DNA of 11,247 nucleotides from Usitatibacter sp035624355 (lineage in GTDB: Bacteria; Pseudomonadota; Gammaproteobacteria; Burkholderiales; Usitatibacteraceae), in the NCBI GenBank assembly GCA_035624355.1, contig DASPRQ010000040.1, forward strand, positions 1-11,247, given 5' to 3'. Below are positions 1 to 6,147 of the stretch, piece by piece (position 1 is the stretch's first letter; every line of letters starts with the position of its first letter). A model generated the notes under the pieces. It saw only the letters and a list, made by a program, of their open reading frames with translations. It had not been told where the DNA came from and searched no databases. Position numbers and translations under genes: made by a program.

Positions 1-1778
1 GAGCCGATGGAGGCCTCGTCGTGCAGCCACGTCGACATCGTGCGCTCGAGCTTCGCCGCATAGGGCCGCAGCGGCACCACGTGCAGGGCGATGATGCCCA
101 GCACCAGCACGCCGACCAGCCCGAAGGCGATCGTCTTGGCGAGGCTGCCGCGCCGGCGGCGCCGGCGGCGCGCGGCCGGGGCGGCCTCGGGCGCGACCTC
201 GTCGGGCTCGACCCGGGTGCGCAGGACCTCGGCGATCTCGTGCGCCCTGCGCGTCTGCTCGGCGCGGATGCGCTCCTCCTCGTCGCGCTCGGCCTGCGCC
301 TTGGCGTGCATGTAGGCCTTGGCCTGCGCCTTGCCCTCGACCTCGGCGCGCTTCTCCATGTCCGCCTCGATCTCGGCCTGCACCTTGGCGCGCGTGTCCT
401 CGGCGATCGTCTCCCTCGCGCGCGCCTCGATGCGCGCGCGGGTCTCCGCTTCCTGCTTGGCGCGGCGCTCTTCCTCGAGGGTCGCCTGCAGCTCGCGCTC
501 GCGCCGCTCGCGCTCCTCGGCCTCGATCTTCACGCGCGCCTCGGCCTCGTACTTCGCGCGGCGCTCGGCCTCGAGGCGCTGCTCGGTCTCCTTCGCCTCC
601 CGCGTGCGCGCCTCGGCCTCCTCCCGGGCGCGCGCTTCCGCGTGCCGGAGCCTGCGCGCCTCGTCCTCGGCCTTGATGCGCGCCTCGGCCTCCGCCGCGG
701 CCTTCGCCTCGGCCTGGGCGCGCAGCTTCGCTTCCCGGTCGGCGCGCTCGCGCGCCTCCGCCTCGGCCCGGGAACGCGCCTCGGCCTCCGCGCGGGCGAG
801 CGCCTCGCGCTCCTCGCGCAGCCGCTCCTCGAGCTCCGCCTTCGCCGCGAGGCGGGCCTCCGCGAGGATCTGCTCGCGCAGCTCGTTGCGCGCCTTCTCC
901 TCGAGCTCGTTGCGCAGCAGCTCCTCCATCTCGCCGCGGATGCGCTCCTCGATCTCCTCCTTGAGGCGCGCCTTGAGCTGGTGCTCGGCGCTGGTGGCTT
1001 CCTGGGCCTGCTTCTTCGCCGCGGCTTCGGCCTCGGCGCGCGCCTTCGCGAGCGCCTGGGCCTCCGCCTCGGCCCGCGCGCGCGCCTCCGCGAGCGAGCG
1101 CGCTTCCTTCTCCGCCTTGACGCGCATCTCCGCGAGGCGCCGGCTCTCCGCTTCCTCCTTCGCCTTCTGCTCGGCGGTGAGGCGCGCCTGCTGGTCGGCG
1201 AGCGCCCGGTTGCGCGCTTCCTCCTCGCGCGTCTTCGCCTCGAGCTCCGCCTTCGCGCGCTCGGCCGCCTCCTTGGCGCGCCGGGCCTGCTCCATCGCCG
1301 CCTGCTCGGCCTGCGCCTTGGCGCGCGCCTCGGCCTCGAGCTTCGCGCGCGACTCGGCCTCCGCCTTCGCCCGCACCCGCGCCGCTTCGTGGGCCTTCTC
1401 GCGCGCCTTGCGCTCGGCGTCCGCCTTCTCCTGCTGGCGCACGAGCTCGCTGATGTCGAGGGCCGCGCCGGGCACCACGCGCTGCGTCGAGGCGGGCATC
1501 TTGCCCGGGGCGGTGAAGTCGAAATCGTCCTCGCCGAAGGGATCCGCCTCCTCCTTGCGGACCTCGAAGACGCGCGCGAATCCATCCTTCGTGAGGGTGC
1601 TGAGGGCCTTCTCGAGGGCGCCCTTGTCGAGATCGGCCTTTTCCATGATCTGGCCGAAGTTCGACTTGCCGTCGATCAGCTTGAGGACCTTCATGAGGTC
1701 CTTGGAAAGCGACGCGGATTTCTGGTTGACCTGCGTGATGCCCTTCGCGGTCTTTGTGAATACCGTCGTTCGATCCAT
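1..1778 (-). CDS. AsmA-family-like envelope protein with N-terminal winged-helix-like domain and long coiled coil (partial, 3' end outside window)
   Basis: The frame is open from the ATG at 1778 to the window edge, giving 592 residues with no stop. Residues 1-75 form a compact domain (helices around DLMKVLKLIDGK and ALEKALSTLTKDGFARVFE) that resembles a winged helix. Residues 76-108 are an acidic, Pro/Gly-containing linker. About 110-530 is almost pure Ala/Glu/Arg/Lys/Gln, a very long predicted coiled coil. A basic Arg cluster (about 537-543) precedes one membrane helix (about 550-568, FGLVGVLVLGIIALHVV). The chain then reads PLRPYAAKLERTMSTWLHDE and ends ASIG. The pattern of a membrane helix, then PL..Y..kLE..ms..l...a.IG matches the N-terminus of AsmA-type proteins, which are envelope proteins implicated in lipid and outer-membrane homeostasis. 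The predicted topology has the coiled coil in the cytoplasm and the AsmA part in the periplasm. A GGGAG at 1782-1786 sits only 3 nt from the ATG. The coding frame is clear; the AsmA assignment is inferred from about 45 residues. Confidence 0.75.
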   Translation of the reverse strand, partial: MDRTTVFTKTAKGITQVNQKSASLSKDLMKVLKLIDGKSNFGQIMEKADLDKGALEKALSTLTKDGFARVFEVRKEEADPFGEDDFDFTAPGKMPASTQRVVPGAALDISELVRQQEKADAERKAREKAHEAARVRAKAEAESRAKLEAEARAKAQAEQAAMEQARRAKEAAERAKAELEAKTREEEARNRALADQQARLTAEQKAKEEAESRRLAEMRVKAEKEARSLAEARARAEAEAQALAKARAEAEAAAKKQAQEATSAEHQLKARLKEEIEERIRGEMEELLRNELEEKARNELREQILAEARLAAKAELEERLREEREALARAEAEARSRAEAEARERADREAKLRAQAEAKAAAEAEARIKAEDEARRLRHAEARAREEAEARTREAKETEQRLEAERRAKYEAEARVKIEAEERERRERELQATLEEERRAKQEAETRARIEARARETIAEDTRAKVQAEIEADMEKRAEVEGKAQAKAYMHAKAQAERDEEERIRAEQTRRAHEIAEVLRTRVEPDEVAPEAAPAARRRRRRRGSLAKTIAFGLVGVLVLGIIALHVVPLRPYAAKLERTMSTWLHDEASIG

Positions 1779-1811
1779 CGGCTCCCGGCCCCTACCTCTC
1801 CCTGACGGCCA

Positions 1812-1839
1812 ATAATGGCATGAATTCAGGGCGTTGGAA
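1812..1839 (-). promoter_or_regulatory. Candidate extended -10 promoter for the AsmA-like gene
   Basis: On the minus strand, TTCCAA (1834-1839) is followed after 16 nt by CATTAT (1812-1817). TGC lies immediately upstream, giving an extended -10 of the form TGnCATTAT. Transcription would start near 1805, leaving a leader of about 27 nt before the ATG at 1778. The local sequence is markedly more AT-rich than its surroundings, as expected for a promoter. The -35 is poor, so this rests on the extended -10 and its position. Confidence 0.35.
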
Positions 1840-2046
1840 AACGCAATTCCGCACATTTCCGCCCCCGCGCGAGCGGCGCCGGGCAGGCTTTCGGCAAGCT
1901 GTCGGGCCCCGGCCGATGAGGCCTGCGAGGGTGACAAACCGTAACGATCCGAAAGCCGCCGTGCATTGTAGGGGCCGAAGGGCGCGGCGCAAACTTCCTC
2001 CAACTGCGCCGCCTTTCCGGGTGGCGCCCGGATCGAGGAGAACGAG

Positions 2047-2415
2047 ATGACCTACCGCATGCTGCTCGCCGCCGCGCTCGCGCTCGTCGCCCCCGCCGCG
2101 AGCGCGAGCTGCCACTGGGAATGGCTGTGCAACGGCGAGGGCAACTGCAAGCAGATGCCCGTGTGCGACACCGTCTACGACGTTCCGCCCCCCAAGCCCG
2201 ACAGCTCGCCGCCCGCCCCGCCGCCGCTCGCGCTGCGCCCGTTCGCCTTCCCGAACCAGATGACGGGGCTCACGTGCGAGCACGTCATGCGCCAGGGCAA
2301 GAGCGGGCGCTGGTACTGGGACGAGGCGTGCTTCTGCGCCGACCCCGCGAAGTCGCGCGACCCGAGCGCGCCCTTCGCGAACATCGTGCGTTGCGTGCCG
2401 CCGTGGAAGCAGTAG
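2047..2415 (+). CDS. Small secreted eight-cysteine protein, unknown function
   Basis: This 122-residue protein has a clear Sec signal peptide: MTYR, then a hydrophobic stretch to about residue 16, then an ASA|S cleavage site near residue 20. The mature part has eight cysteines: C22, C28, C34 and C40 before a proline-rich hinge (about 47-60), and C77, C95, C97 and C116 after it. The first half is CHWEWLCNGEGNC and the second contains TCEHVMRQ and WYWDEACFC. The even cysteine count and aromatic content suggest a periplasmic or extracellular protein held by up to four disulfides, which the DsbB encoded in this window could support. GAGGAG at 2035-2040, six bases from the ATG, is a good ribosome binding site and fixes the start. 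I do not recognise a named family. It stands alone on the plus strand, convergent with the KTSC gene six bases away. Confidence 0.8.
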   Translation: MTYRMLLAAALALVAPAASASCHWEWLCNGEGNCKQMPVCDTVYDVPPPKPDSSPPAPPPLALRPFAFPNQMTGLTCEHVMRQGKSGRWYWDEACFCADPAKSRDPSAPFANIVRCVPPWKQ

Positions 2416-2438
2416 GCGCCGCTACTTGATCCGGCGCC
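2415..2438. terminator. Stem-loop spanning two convergent stop codons, candidate bidirectional terminator
   Basis: GGCGCCG (2415-2421) pairs perfectly with CGGCGCC (2432-2438) around a ten-base loop. The left arm begins at the last base of the TAG of the eight-Cys gene, and the loop contains the TAG of the minus-strand KTSC gene (2422-2424). There is no T-tract on either side, so intrinsic termination is uncertain. It could instead protect the 3' ends of both messages. Confidence 0.4.
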
Positions 2439-2631
2439 CGGTGAACTCCTCCTCGATGGCTTCGTGGTAGTAGCTGCCCGGGGTGGGCGAGCTCACGAGC
2501 CGCCGGTAGATCTCGGGCGAGACGTTGGCGTACTCGAAGGTGCCCGTGGCGGTCTCCACCACGAGCTTGCGGTTCCTCTCGTCGTAGCCGGCCGCCTTCA
2601 GGCCCGCGGCGTTCAGTCGCTTCATCTCCAT
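2422..2631 (-). CDS. KTSC-domain small protein
   Basis: This 69-residue protein consists of a single KTSC domain (PF13619). That short domain is found alone in bacteria or at the C-terminus of some lysyl-tRNA synthetases; its function is unknown, and RNA binding has been suggested. Visible hallmarks are AGYDERNRKLVVE (14-26), the central aromatic-x-aromatic strand FEYANVS (32-38), a helix PEIYRRLVSS, and the closing PGSYYHEAIEEEF (51-63). The ATG at 2631 begins 14 bases after the msrA stop, and the ribosome-binding-like AGGGGGC of this gene overlaps that stop codon. It is therefore probably co-transcribed, and perhaps translationally coupled, with msrA. The same frame stays open further upstream through the msrA gene, but those residues are low-complexity out-of-frame sequence, so the short start is preferred. 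Confidence 0.85.
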   Translation of the reverse strand: MEMKRLNAAGLKAAGYDERNRKLVVETATGTFEYANVSPEIYRRLVSSPTPGSYYHEAIEEEFTGRRIK

Positions 2632-2645
2632 GGCGGCGGCGCCCC

Positions 2646-3275
2646 CTAGCGGCCGCCCGCGCGCGCTCCCCACAGCTCCTTCAGCCGCGCGTCGCGGCCG
2701 CAGCCCTTGCGGTAGAACTCGTAGCGCACCGGGTTCTTCAGGTAGTACTCCTGATGGTATTCCTCGGCCGGATAGAACGCGCCCGCCATCTCGATCGCGG
2801 TGACGATCGGGGCCTTGAAGGGCTTGGTCGCCTCGATCTGCTTCCTGGACGCCTCGGCTTCCTTCCGCTGCTCCTCGTCGTGGTAGAAGATCGCCGTCCG
2901 GTATTGGGTGCCCACGTCGCAGAACTGCTGGTCCTTCACCGTGGGATCGACGCTCGTCCAGTACACCTCGAGCAGGCGCTTGTAGGTGACCTTCTTCGGG
3001 TCGAAGATCACCTCGACCGATTCGGCGTGGCCCGTGGTGCCCGACGAGACCTCCTCGTAGGTGGGGTTCACCGTGTGCCCACCCGTATAGCCGGCGACCG
3101 TGTGGGCCACGCCCGTCACCTTGTCGAAGTCTTCCTGCATGCACCAGAAGCAGCCGCCGGCGAAAGTGGCGACCTGGTCTCCGGGCGGGACCTTCGGCAT
3201 CTCGGTCGCGGCGGTCTCGCCGGGGAAAGCGCCGAGCACGGCGAGTGCGGCGATCGATGCGGCAAGCAGTCTCAT
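2646..3275 (-). CDS. msrA: Peptide-methionine (S)-S-oxide reductase MsrA, exported form
   Basis: MsrA reduces the S epimer of methionine sulfoxide in proteins, repairing oxidative damage. The 209-residue product carries the hallmark GCFWC at residues 41-45 with catalytic Cys42. It continues with MQEDFDKVTGV, the GYTGG segment (62-66), SSGTTGHAESVEV, DQQFCDVGTQYRTAIF (115-130) and EEYHQEYYLKN. Cys192 in the C-terminal RKGCGRD is a candidate resolving cysteine. The N-terminus (MRLLAASIAALAVLGAFPG..) is a signal peptide cleaved around residue 23, so the enzyme should act in the periplasm rather than the cytosol. GGAG at 3281-3284, five bases before the ATG, supports the start. It lies between mak (52 bases upstream) and the KTSC gene. 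No msrB is visible in the window. Confidence 0.95.
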   Translation of the reverse strand: MRLLAASIAALAVLGAFPGETAATEMPKVPPGDQVATFAGGCFWCMQEDFDKVTGVAHTVAGYTGGHTVNPTYEEVSSGTTGHAESVEVIFDPKKVTYKRLLEVYWTSVDPTVKDQQFCDVGTQYRTAIFYHDEEQRKEAEASRKQIEATKPFKAPIVTAIEMAGAFYPAEEYHQEYYLKNPVRYEFYRKGCGRDARLKELWGARAGGR

Positions 3276-3292
3276 GGTCGCTCCGCGGGGTG

Positions 3293-3305
3293 AATGGCCA
3301 TTATG
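3293..3305 (-). promoter_or_regulatory. Candidate -10 element and palindrome upstream of msrA
   Basis: On the minus strand CATAAT (3300-3305) matches five of six bases of the -10 consensus. It overlaps the perfect 10-bp palindrome AATGGCCATT (3293-3302). A start near 3293 would leave an 18-base leader containing the msrA ribosome binding site. No good -35 is visible. It suggests msrA may have its own promoter in addition to read-through from mak. Confidence 0.3.
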
Positions 3306-3327
3306 CGTCGGGACGGGCCTGCGCGCC

Positions 3328-4230
3328 TTACGCGGGATCCCACAGCCAGGCGGCGCCCCGCACCCCGCTCGAGTCGCCGTGGGCGGGCGCGAGCAGCCGC
3401 GTGCGCACCTCGTCGGAGAAGACGTACCGGCCCCAGAGGCGCGGGACTTCCGTGTAGAGCCGCTCGATGCGCGACAGCCCCCCGCCCAGCACGATCGCGT
3501 CGGGATCGAGCACGTTGATCACCGAGGCGAGGCCGCGGGCGAGGCGCTCGACGTAGCGCCCCAGCGTTTCCTCGCAGGGACGATCGCCGTGCCCGGCGCG
3601 CGCCGCGATCTCCGCGGCCTCGCGGCGCTCGCCGGTCGCGCGCGCGTGGTCGGCCGCCATGCCCGGGCCGGAGAGATAGGTCTCGATGCAGCCGCGCCGG
3701 CCGCAGTAGCACGCGGGCAGCGGATGGTCCTCGGCGCGCGGAAGCGGAAGCGGGTTGTGTCCCCACTCGCCCGCGATCGCGTTCGCCCCCTCGAGGATCC
3801 GGCCGTTCACCACGATGCCGCCGCCCACGCCGGTGCCGAGGATCACGCCGAAGACGACGGCCGCGCCGCGCGCGGCGCCGTCGACCGCCTCGGACAGCGC
3901 GAAGCAGTTGGCGTCGTTCGCGATCCGCACCTCGCGCCCGAGGCGCACCTCGAGATCCTCCCTGAGCGGGCGGCCGATGAGCCAGGTGGAGTTCGCATTC
4001 TTCAGGCGCCCCGTCGCGAGGGAAAGCGCGCCGGGCACACCCACGCCGACGCTGCCGCGCTCGCCCAGTGCGCGCTCCGCCGTTTCCACGAGCTTCCCCA
4101 CTGCTTCCACCGTGGCTTCGTAGTCGCCCGCGGGGGTGGCGATGCGCTCGCGCAGGCGCACGCTGCCCGCCGCCTCGAGCGCCGCGAGCTCGATCTTCGT
4201 GCCGCCCAGGTCGATCCCGATGCGTAACAT
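3328..4230 (-). CDS. mak: ROK-family fructokinase (Mak-like)
   Basis: This is a cytoplasmic ATP-dependent sugar kinase, most likely phosphorylating fructose to fructose-6-phosphate. The 300-residue length matches E. coli Mak (about 302). The ATP phosphate motif IDLGGTK is at 6-12. The substrate and catalytic segment is KNANSTWL (77-84) plus NDANC (105-109) with catalytic Asp106. Then come GTGVGGG (132-138), EWGHNPLP (155-162), and the ROK zinc motif CYCGRRGCIE (Cys174, Cys176, Cys181 with His158). The INVLDPDAIVLGGG segment and the C-terminal DSSGVRGAAWLW ending are near-identical to Mak from memory. NagK or glucokinase activity cannot be excluded but is less likely. The frame is open upstream to 4398, but similarity begins at MLRIGIDLGGTK, so the ATG at 4230 is chosen. 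It lacks a strong ribosome binding site. It is first in a probable mak-msrA-KTSC cluster. Confidence 0.9.
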   Translation of the reverse strand: MLRIGIDLGGTKIELAALEAAGSVRLRERIATPAGDYEATVEAVGKLVETAERALGERGSVGVGVPGALSLATGRLKNANSTWLIGRPLREDLEVRLGREVRIANDANCFALSEAVDGAARGAAVVFGVILGTGVGGGIVVNGRILEGANAIAGEWGHNPLPLPRAEDHPLPACYCGRRGCIETYLSGPGMAADHARATGERREAAEIAARAGHGDRPCEETLGRYVERLARGLASVINVLDPDAIVLGGGLSRIERLYTEVPRLWGRYVFSDEVRTRLLAPAHGDSSGVRGAAWLWDPA

Positions 4231-4273
4231 CCTGATATGCCACTCGTTCCTGTAACTGCAACCGCCGATGGCA

Positions 4274-4311
4274 CTCGCCGGGCCGGGCAGCCCGCCCGAG
4301 ACTCCGGCGAG
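4274..4311. repeat. Inverted repeat in the mak / glycosyltransferase divergent spacer
   Basis: CTCGCCGG (4274-4281) is the exact reverse complement of CCGGCGAG (4304-4311). The 22 bases between them contain further GC-rich complementary stretches (GGGC / GCCC). It lies in the 212-bp spacer (4231-4442) from which mak is read leftwards and the glycosyltransferase rightwards. It could be an operator or a leader structure. In DNA this GC-rich such palindromes also arise by chance. I see nothing else supportable in this spacer. Confidence 0.35.
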
Positions 4312-4442
4312 AGCGGCGAGGCTTCGGCCGCCCCGCACAGGCCGCTCGATACAGAGCTCCCGAAGCGTAAGCGAAGTCATCGCCGATACGGCCATCATCC
4401 GCCTGGCACGGGAACCCCTCCTCGCAGCGACAAGAAGGCCTC

Positions 4443-6101
4443 ATGTTCGCCCTCCTGAGGGAACGCCATCCACGGCTGGTGCTGGCGCTGCTGGTTGCAT
4501 TTCTCGGTGCAGCCGGCCTCGCAGGCATCCCGCCGATCGATCGGGACGAGCCCTATTTCGCGCAACCCGCTCGGCAAATGCTCGAGACCGGGGACTTCGT
4601 CGACATTCGCTTCCAGGACGCTCCGTTCTACGAGAAGCCCATCCTGACCTATTGGCTGCAGGCGGCTTCGGCGGCGGCGTTCAGCGGGCCGGAGCGCAAC
4701 GAGATATGGGCGTACCGGATTCCGTCGGTGCTCGCCGTGCTGCTCGCCACGCTGCTCACCTACGAGCTGGGACTGGCGCTTTTCGACCGGCGCGCCGCGC
4801 TGCCCGGCGCCGCGCTCTTCGCGAGCATGCTGCTGGTGCAAAGCCAGGCTCATCAGGCCCGCGCCGATGCCTTGCTGCTTGCGTCGATGCTGGGCAGCGT
4901 ATTGCCGCTGGCTCGAAGTCACGCGTCGCGCACCGTGCCTGCGAAAGCGCCGTCCGCGCGGCTCGCAGCCCTGTTCTGGATCAGTCTCGCTGCGGCGATT
5001 CTCATCAAGGGACCCGTCGTTCCTGCCCTGATCGCGCTTGCGATCGCGGCGCTGGTGCTGCTGGAAGGGGACTGGCGTTGGCTCGAGCCGCTGCGGCCGC
5101 GATGGGGAGTGCCGCTCTTCCTGCTCCTCCTCCTGCCCTGGCCGATCGCCATGTACGAGCTGCACGGAGCGTCGTTCTTCATCCGGGCCTGGCAAACGGA
5201 TATTTTTCCCAAGCTCGTCTCCGCCCAGGAATCGCACGGCGCGCCTCCGCTCGCGTACGCGCTCACGGCGCCGCTCACGCTCTGGCCGGCGACCCTGCTG
5301 CTGCCCTCGGCGCTGGAGACCGCCTGGCGCGGCCGGCACGATCCGCCCGTACGGTTCTGCGTCGCGGCAATCCTGCCGGGATGGCTGCTGTTCGAGCTCG
5401 CCCCGACCAAGCTCCCGCACTACATATTGCCGCTCGTTCCGATGCTGGCGCTGCTGATGACCGCGCGCGCCGGTCAAGACGCGCTCCAATCGCGCTCGCG
5501 TGCGTCCTCGAGAATCGGCGTCGTGCTGTTTCTGCTCGCCGGCCTGCTGGTCGTCGGCGTCGTCCCGTTCGCGTCGATCTGGCTGGGGAGCGGCCTCGAC
5601 GCCGCCGCGGCGGCGGGCACGTTGGCACTCCTTGCGTCGGTGGTTCTGGCCGCGGTCGTTGCCCGGCGCGGAGGCGTCGAGCGATCGGCCGGCGCCGCGA
5701 CGCTGTGCGGCATCCTCGCGTCCGTGCTTCTATTCGGCATCGTCATGCCGCGGCTGGAGCGCCTGTGGATCGCGGAAAGAGCGGCGCACGCCGCGCGATC
5801 GATTGCGGCCACGGGGACGCAGGCGCTTGTCGTCGGCTACCGCGAACCGAGCCTCGTATTCCTGCTCGGCACGAGGACCCGTTTCCTGGGTGCGGCCGAG
5901 GCGGCCGCGGCCCTGCGGGCTCACCCCGGCGCTGCGGCGATCGTGGCGAGCTCCCGCGCAGCGGAATTCGTCCGGGCCGCCGGCGCGCTCGGCGTGGACG
6001 TGCGACAAGCCTCCGCGATCGACGGGATCGATCCCGTGCACGGCCGACCGATAGAGCTCGGCGTGTGGGGCGTCCGCGCCGGGTCCGGAGCATCTCCGTA
6101 G
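4443..6101 (+). CDS. ArnT-like GT39/PMT-family membrane glycosyltransferase
   Basis: Members of this family transfer a sugar from a polyprenyl-phosphate carrier to lipid A, glycans or proteins on the periplasmic side. The 552-residue length equals ArnT (about 550). After the first membrane helix (11-29), the periplasmic loop holds the family signature PIDRDEPYFAQPARQML (31-46, acidic pair D35/E36), then F..APFYEKPILTYW (58-71). Further hydrophobic segments lie near 93-113, 122-136, 174-208, 223-240, 272-291, 305-320, 326-341, 358-380, 388-406 and 420-434. KLPHYILPLVPMLALL (323-338) is also typical. A soluble C-terminal region (about 440-545, GYREPSLVFLLGT) follows. AAGAAGG at 4432-4438, four bases before the ATG, supports the start. 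The donor and acceptor sugar cannot be told. No arn operon genes are adjacent, so lipid A Ara4N modification should not be assumed. Codon use looks somewhat less GC-extreme than its neighbours. Confidence 0.88.
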   Translation: MFALLRERHPRLVLALLVAFLGAAGLAGIPPIDRDEPYFAQPARQMLETGDFVDIRFQDAPFYEKPILTYWLQAASAAAFSGPERNEIWAYRIPSVLAVLLATLLTYELGLALFDRRAALPGAALFASMLLVQSQAHQARADALLLASMLGSVLPLARSHASRTVPAKAPSARLAALFWISLAAAILIKGPVVPALIALAIAALVLLEGDWRWLEPLRPRWGVPLFLLLLLPWPIAMYELHGASFFIRAWQTDIFPKLVSAQESHGAPPLAYALTAPLTLWPATLLLPSALETAWRGRHDPPVRFCVAAILPGWLLFELAPTKLPHYILPLVPMLALLMTARAGQDALQSRSRASSRIGVVLFLLAGLLVVGVVPFASIWLGSGLDAAAAAGTLALLASVVLAAVVARRGGVERSAGAATLCGILASVLLFGIVMPRLERLWIAERAAHAARSIAATGTQALVVGYREPSLVFLLGTRTRFLGAAEAAAALRAHPGAAAIVASSRAAEFVRAAGALGVDVRQASAIDGIDPVHGRPIELGVWGVRAGSGASP

Positions 6102-6121
6102 CGGACATCGTGGCGGGTCGC

Positions 6122-6147
6122 GCCGGCACCCGTGCCAGAATGCCGGC
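6122..6147 (+). promoter_or_regulatory. Stem-loop abutting the start codon of the downstream membrane protein gene
   Basis: GCCGGCA (6122-6128) pairs perfectly with TGCCGGC (6141-6147) across a 12-base loop. The right arm ends at the base before the ATG at 6148. If formed in the mRNA it would cover the initiation region, which has no strong ribosome binding site. An alternative pairing GGCAC/GTGCC inside it is too tight to form. Confidence 0.35.

Noticed and set aside
100..1450. Apparent repeated DNA (gcctcggcctccgcg-type units), possible CRISPR or tandem array
   Set aside because: The units are irregular in length and sequence, and are explained by Glu-Ala-Arg-Lys codons of a coiled coil. 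There are no unique spacers of constant size.
21..1815. Two plus-strand open frames of about 500-590 codons (from 21 and 319) and a 351-codon minus frame (530-1585) over the first gene
   Set aside because: They are Leu/Arg/Ala/Ser-rich low-complexity translations opposite or out of frame with the coiled-coil gene. The minus frame from 1778 has a structured N-terminus, a membrane helix and an AsmA-like segment. GC-rich Ala/Glu/Arg repeats leave all frames open.
1931..1970. Possible plus-strand promoter for the eight-Cys gene (GTGACA, then ATTGTA)
   Set aside because: The spacing between the hexamers is far from 17 bases and the -10 match is poor, so I did not list it, although the segment is relatively AT-rich.
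2632..3144. N-terminal extension of the KTSC frame through msrA
   Set aside because: It is out-of-frame reading of msrA. The KTSC domain starts at the ATG at 2631, which has its own ribosome binding site.
4231..4398. 56-codon N-terminal extension of the mak frame
   Set aside because: Similarity to Mak begins at MLRIGIDLGGTK. The extension is Arg/Ala-rich and lies in the divergent spacer.
3272..4528. 418-codon minus-strand frame over mak
   Set aside because: It is out of frame with the clear Mak-like protein and low in complexity.
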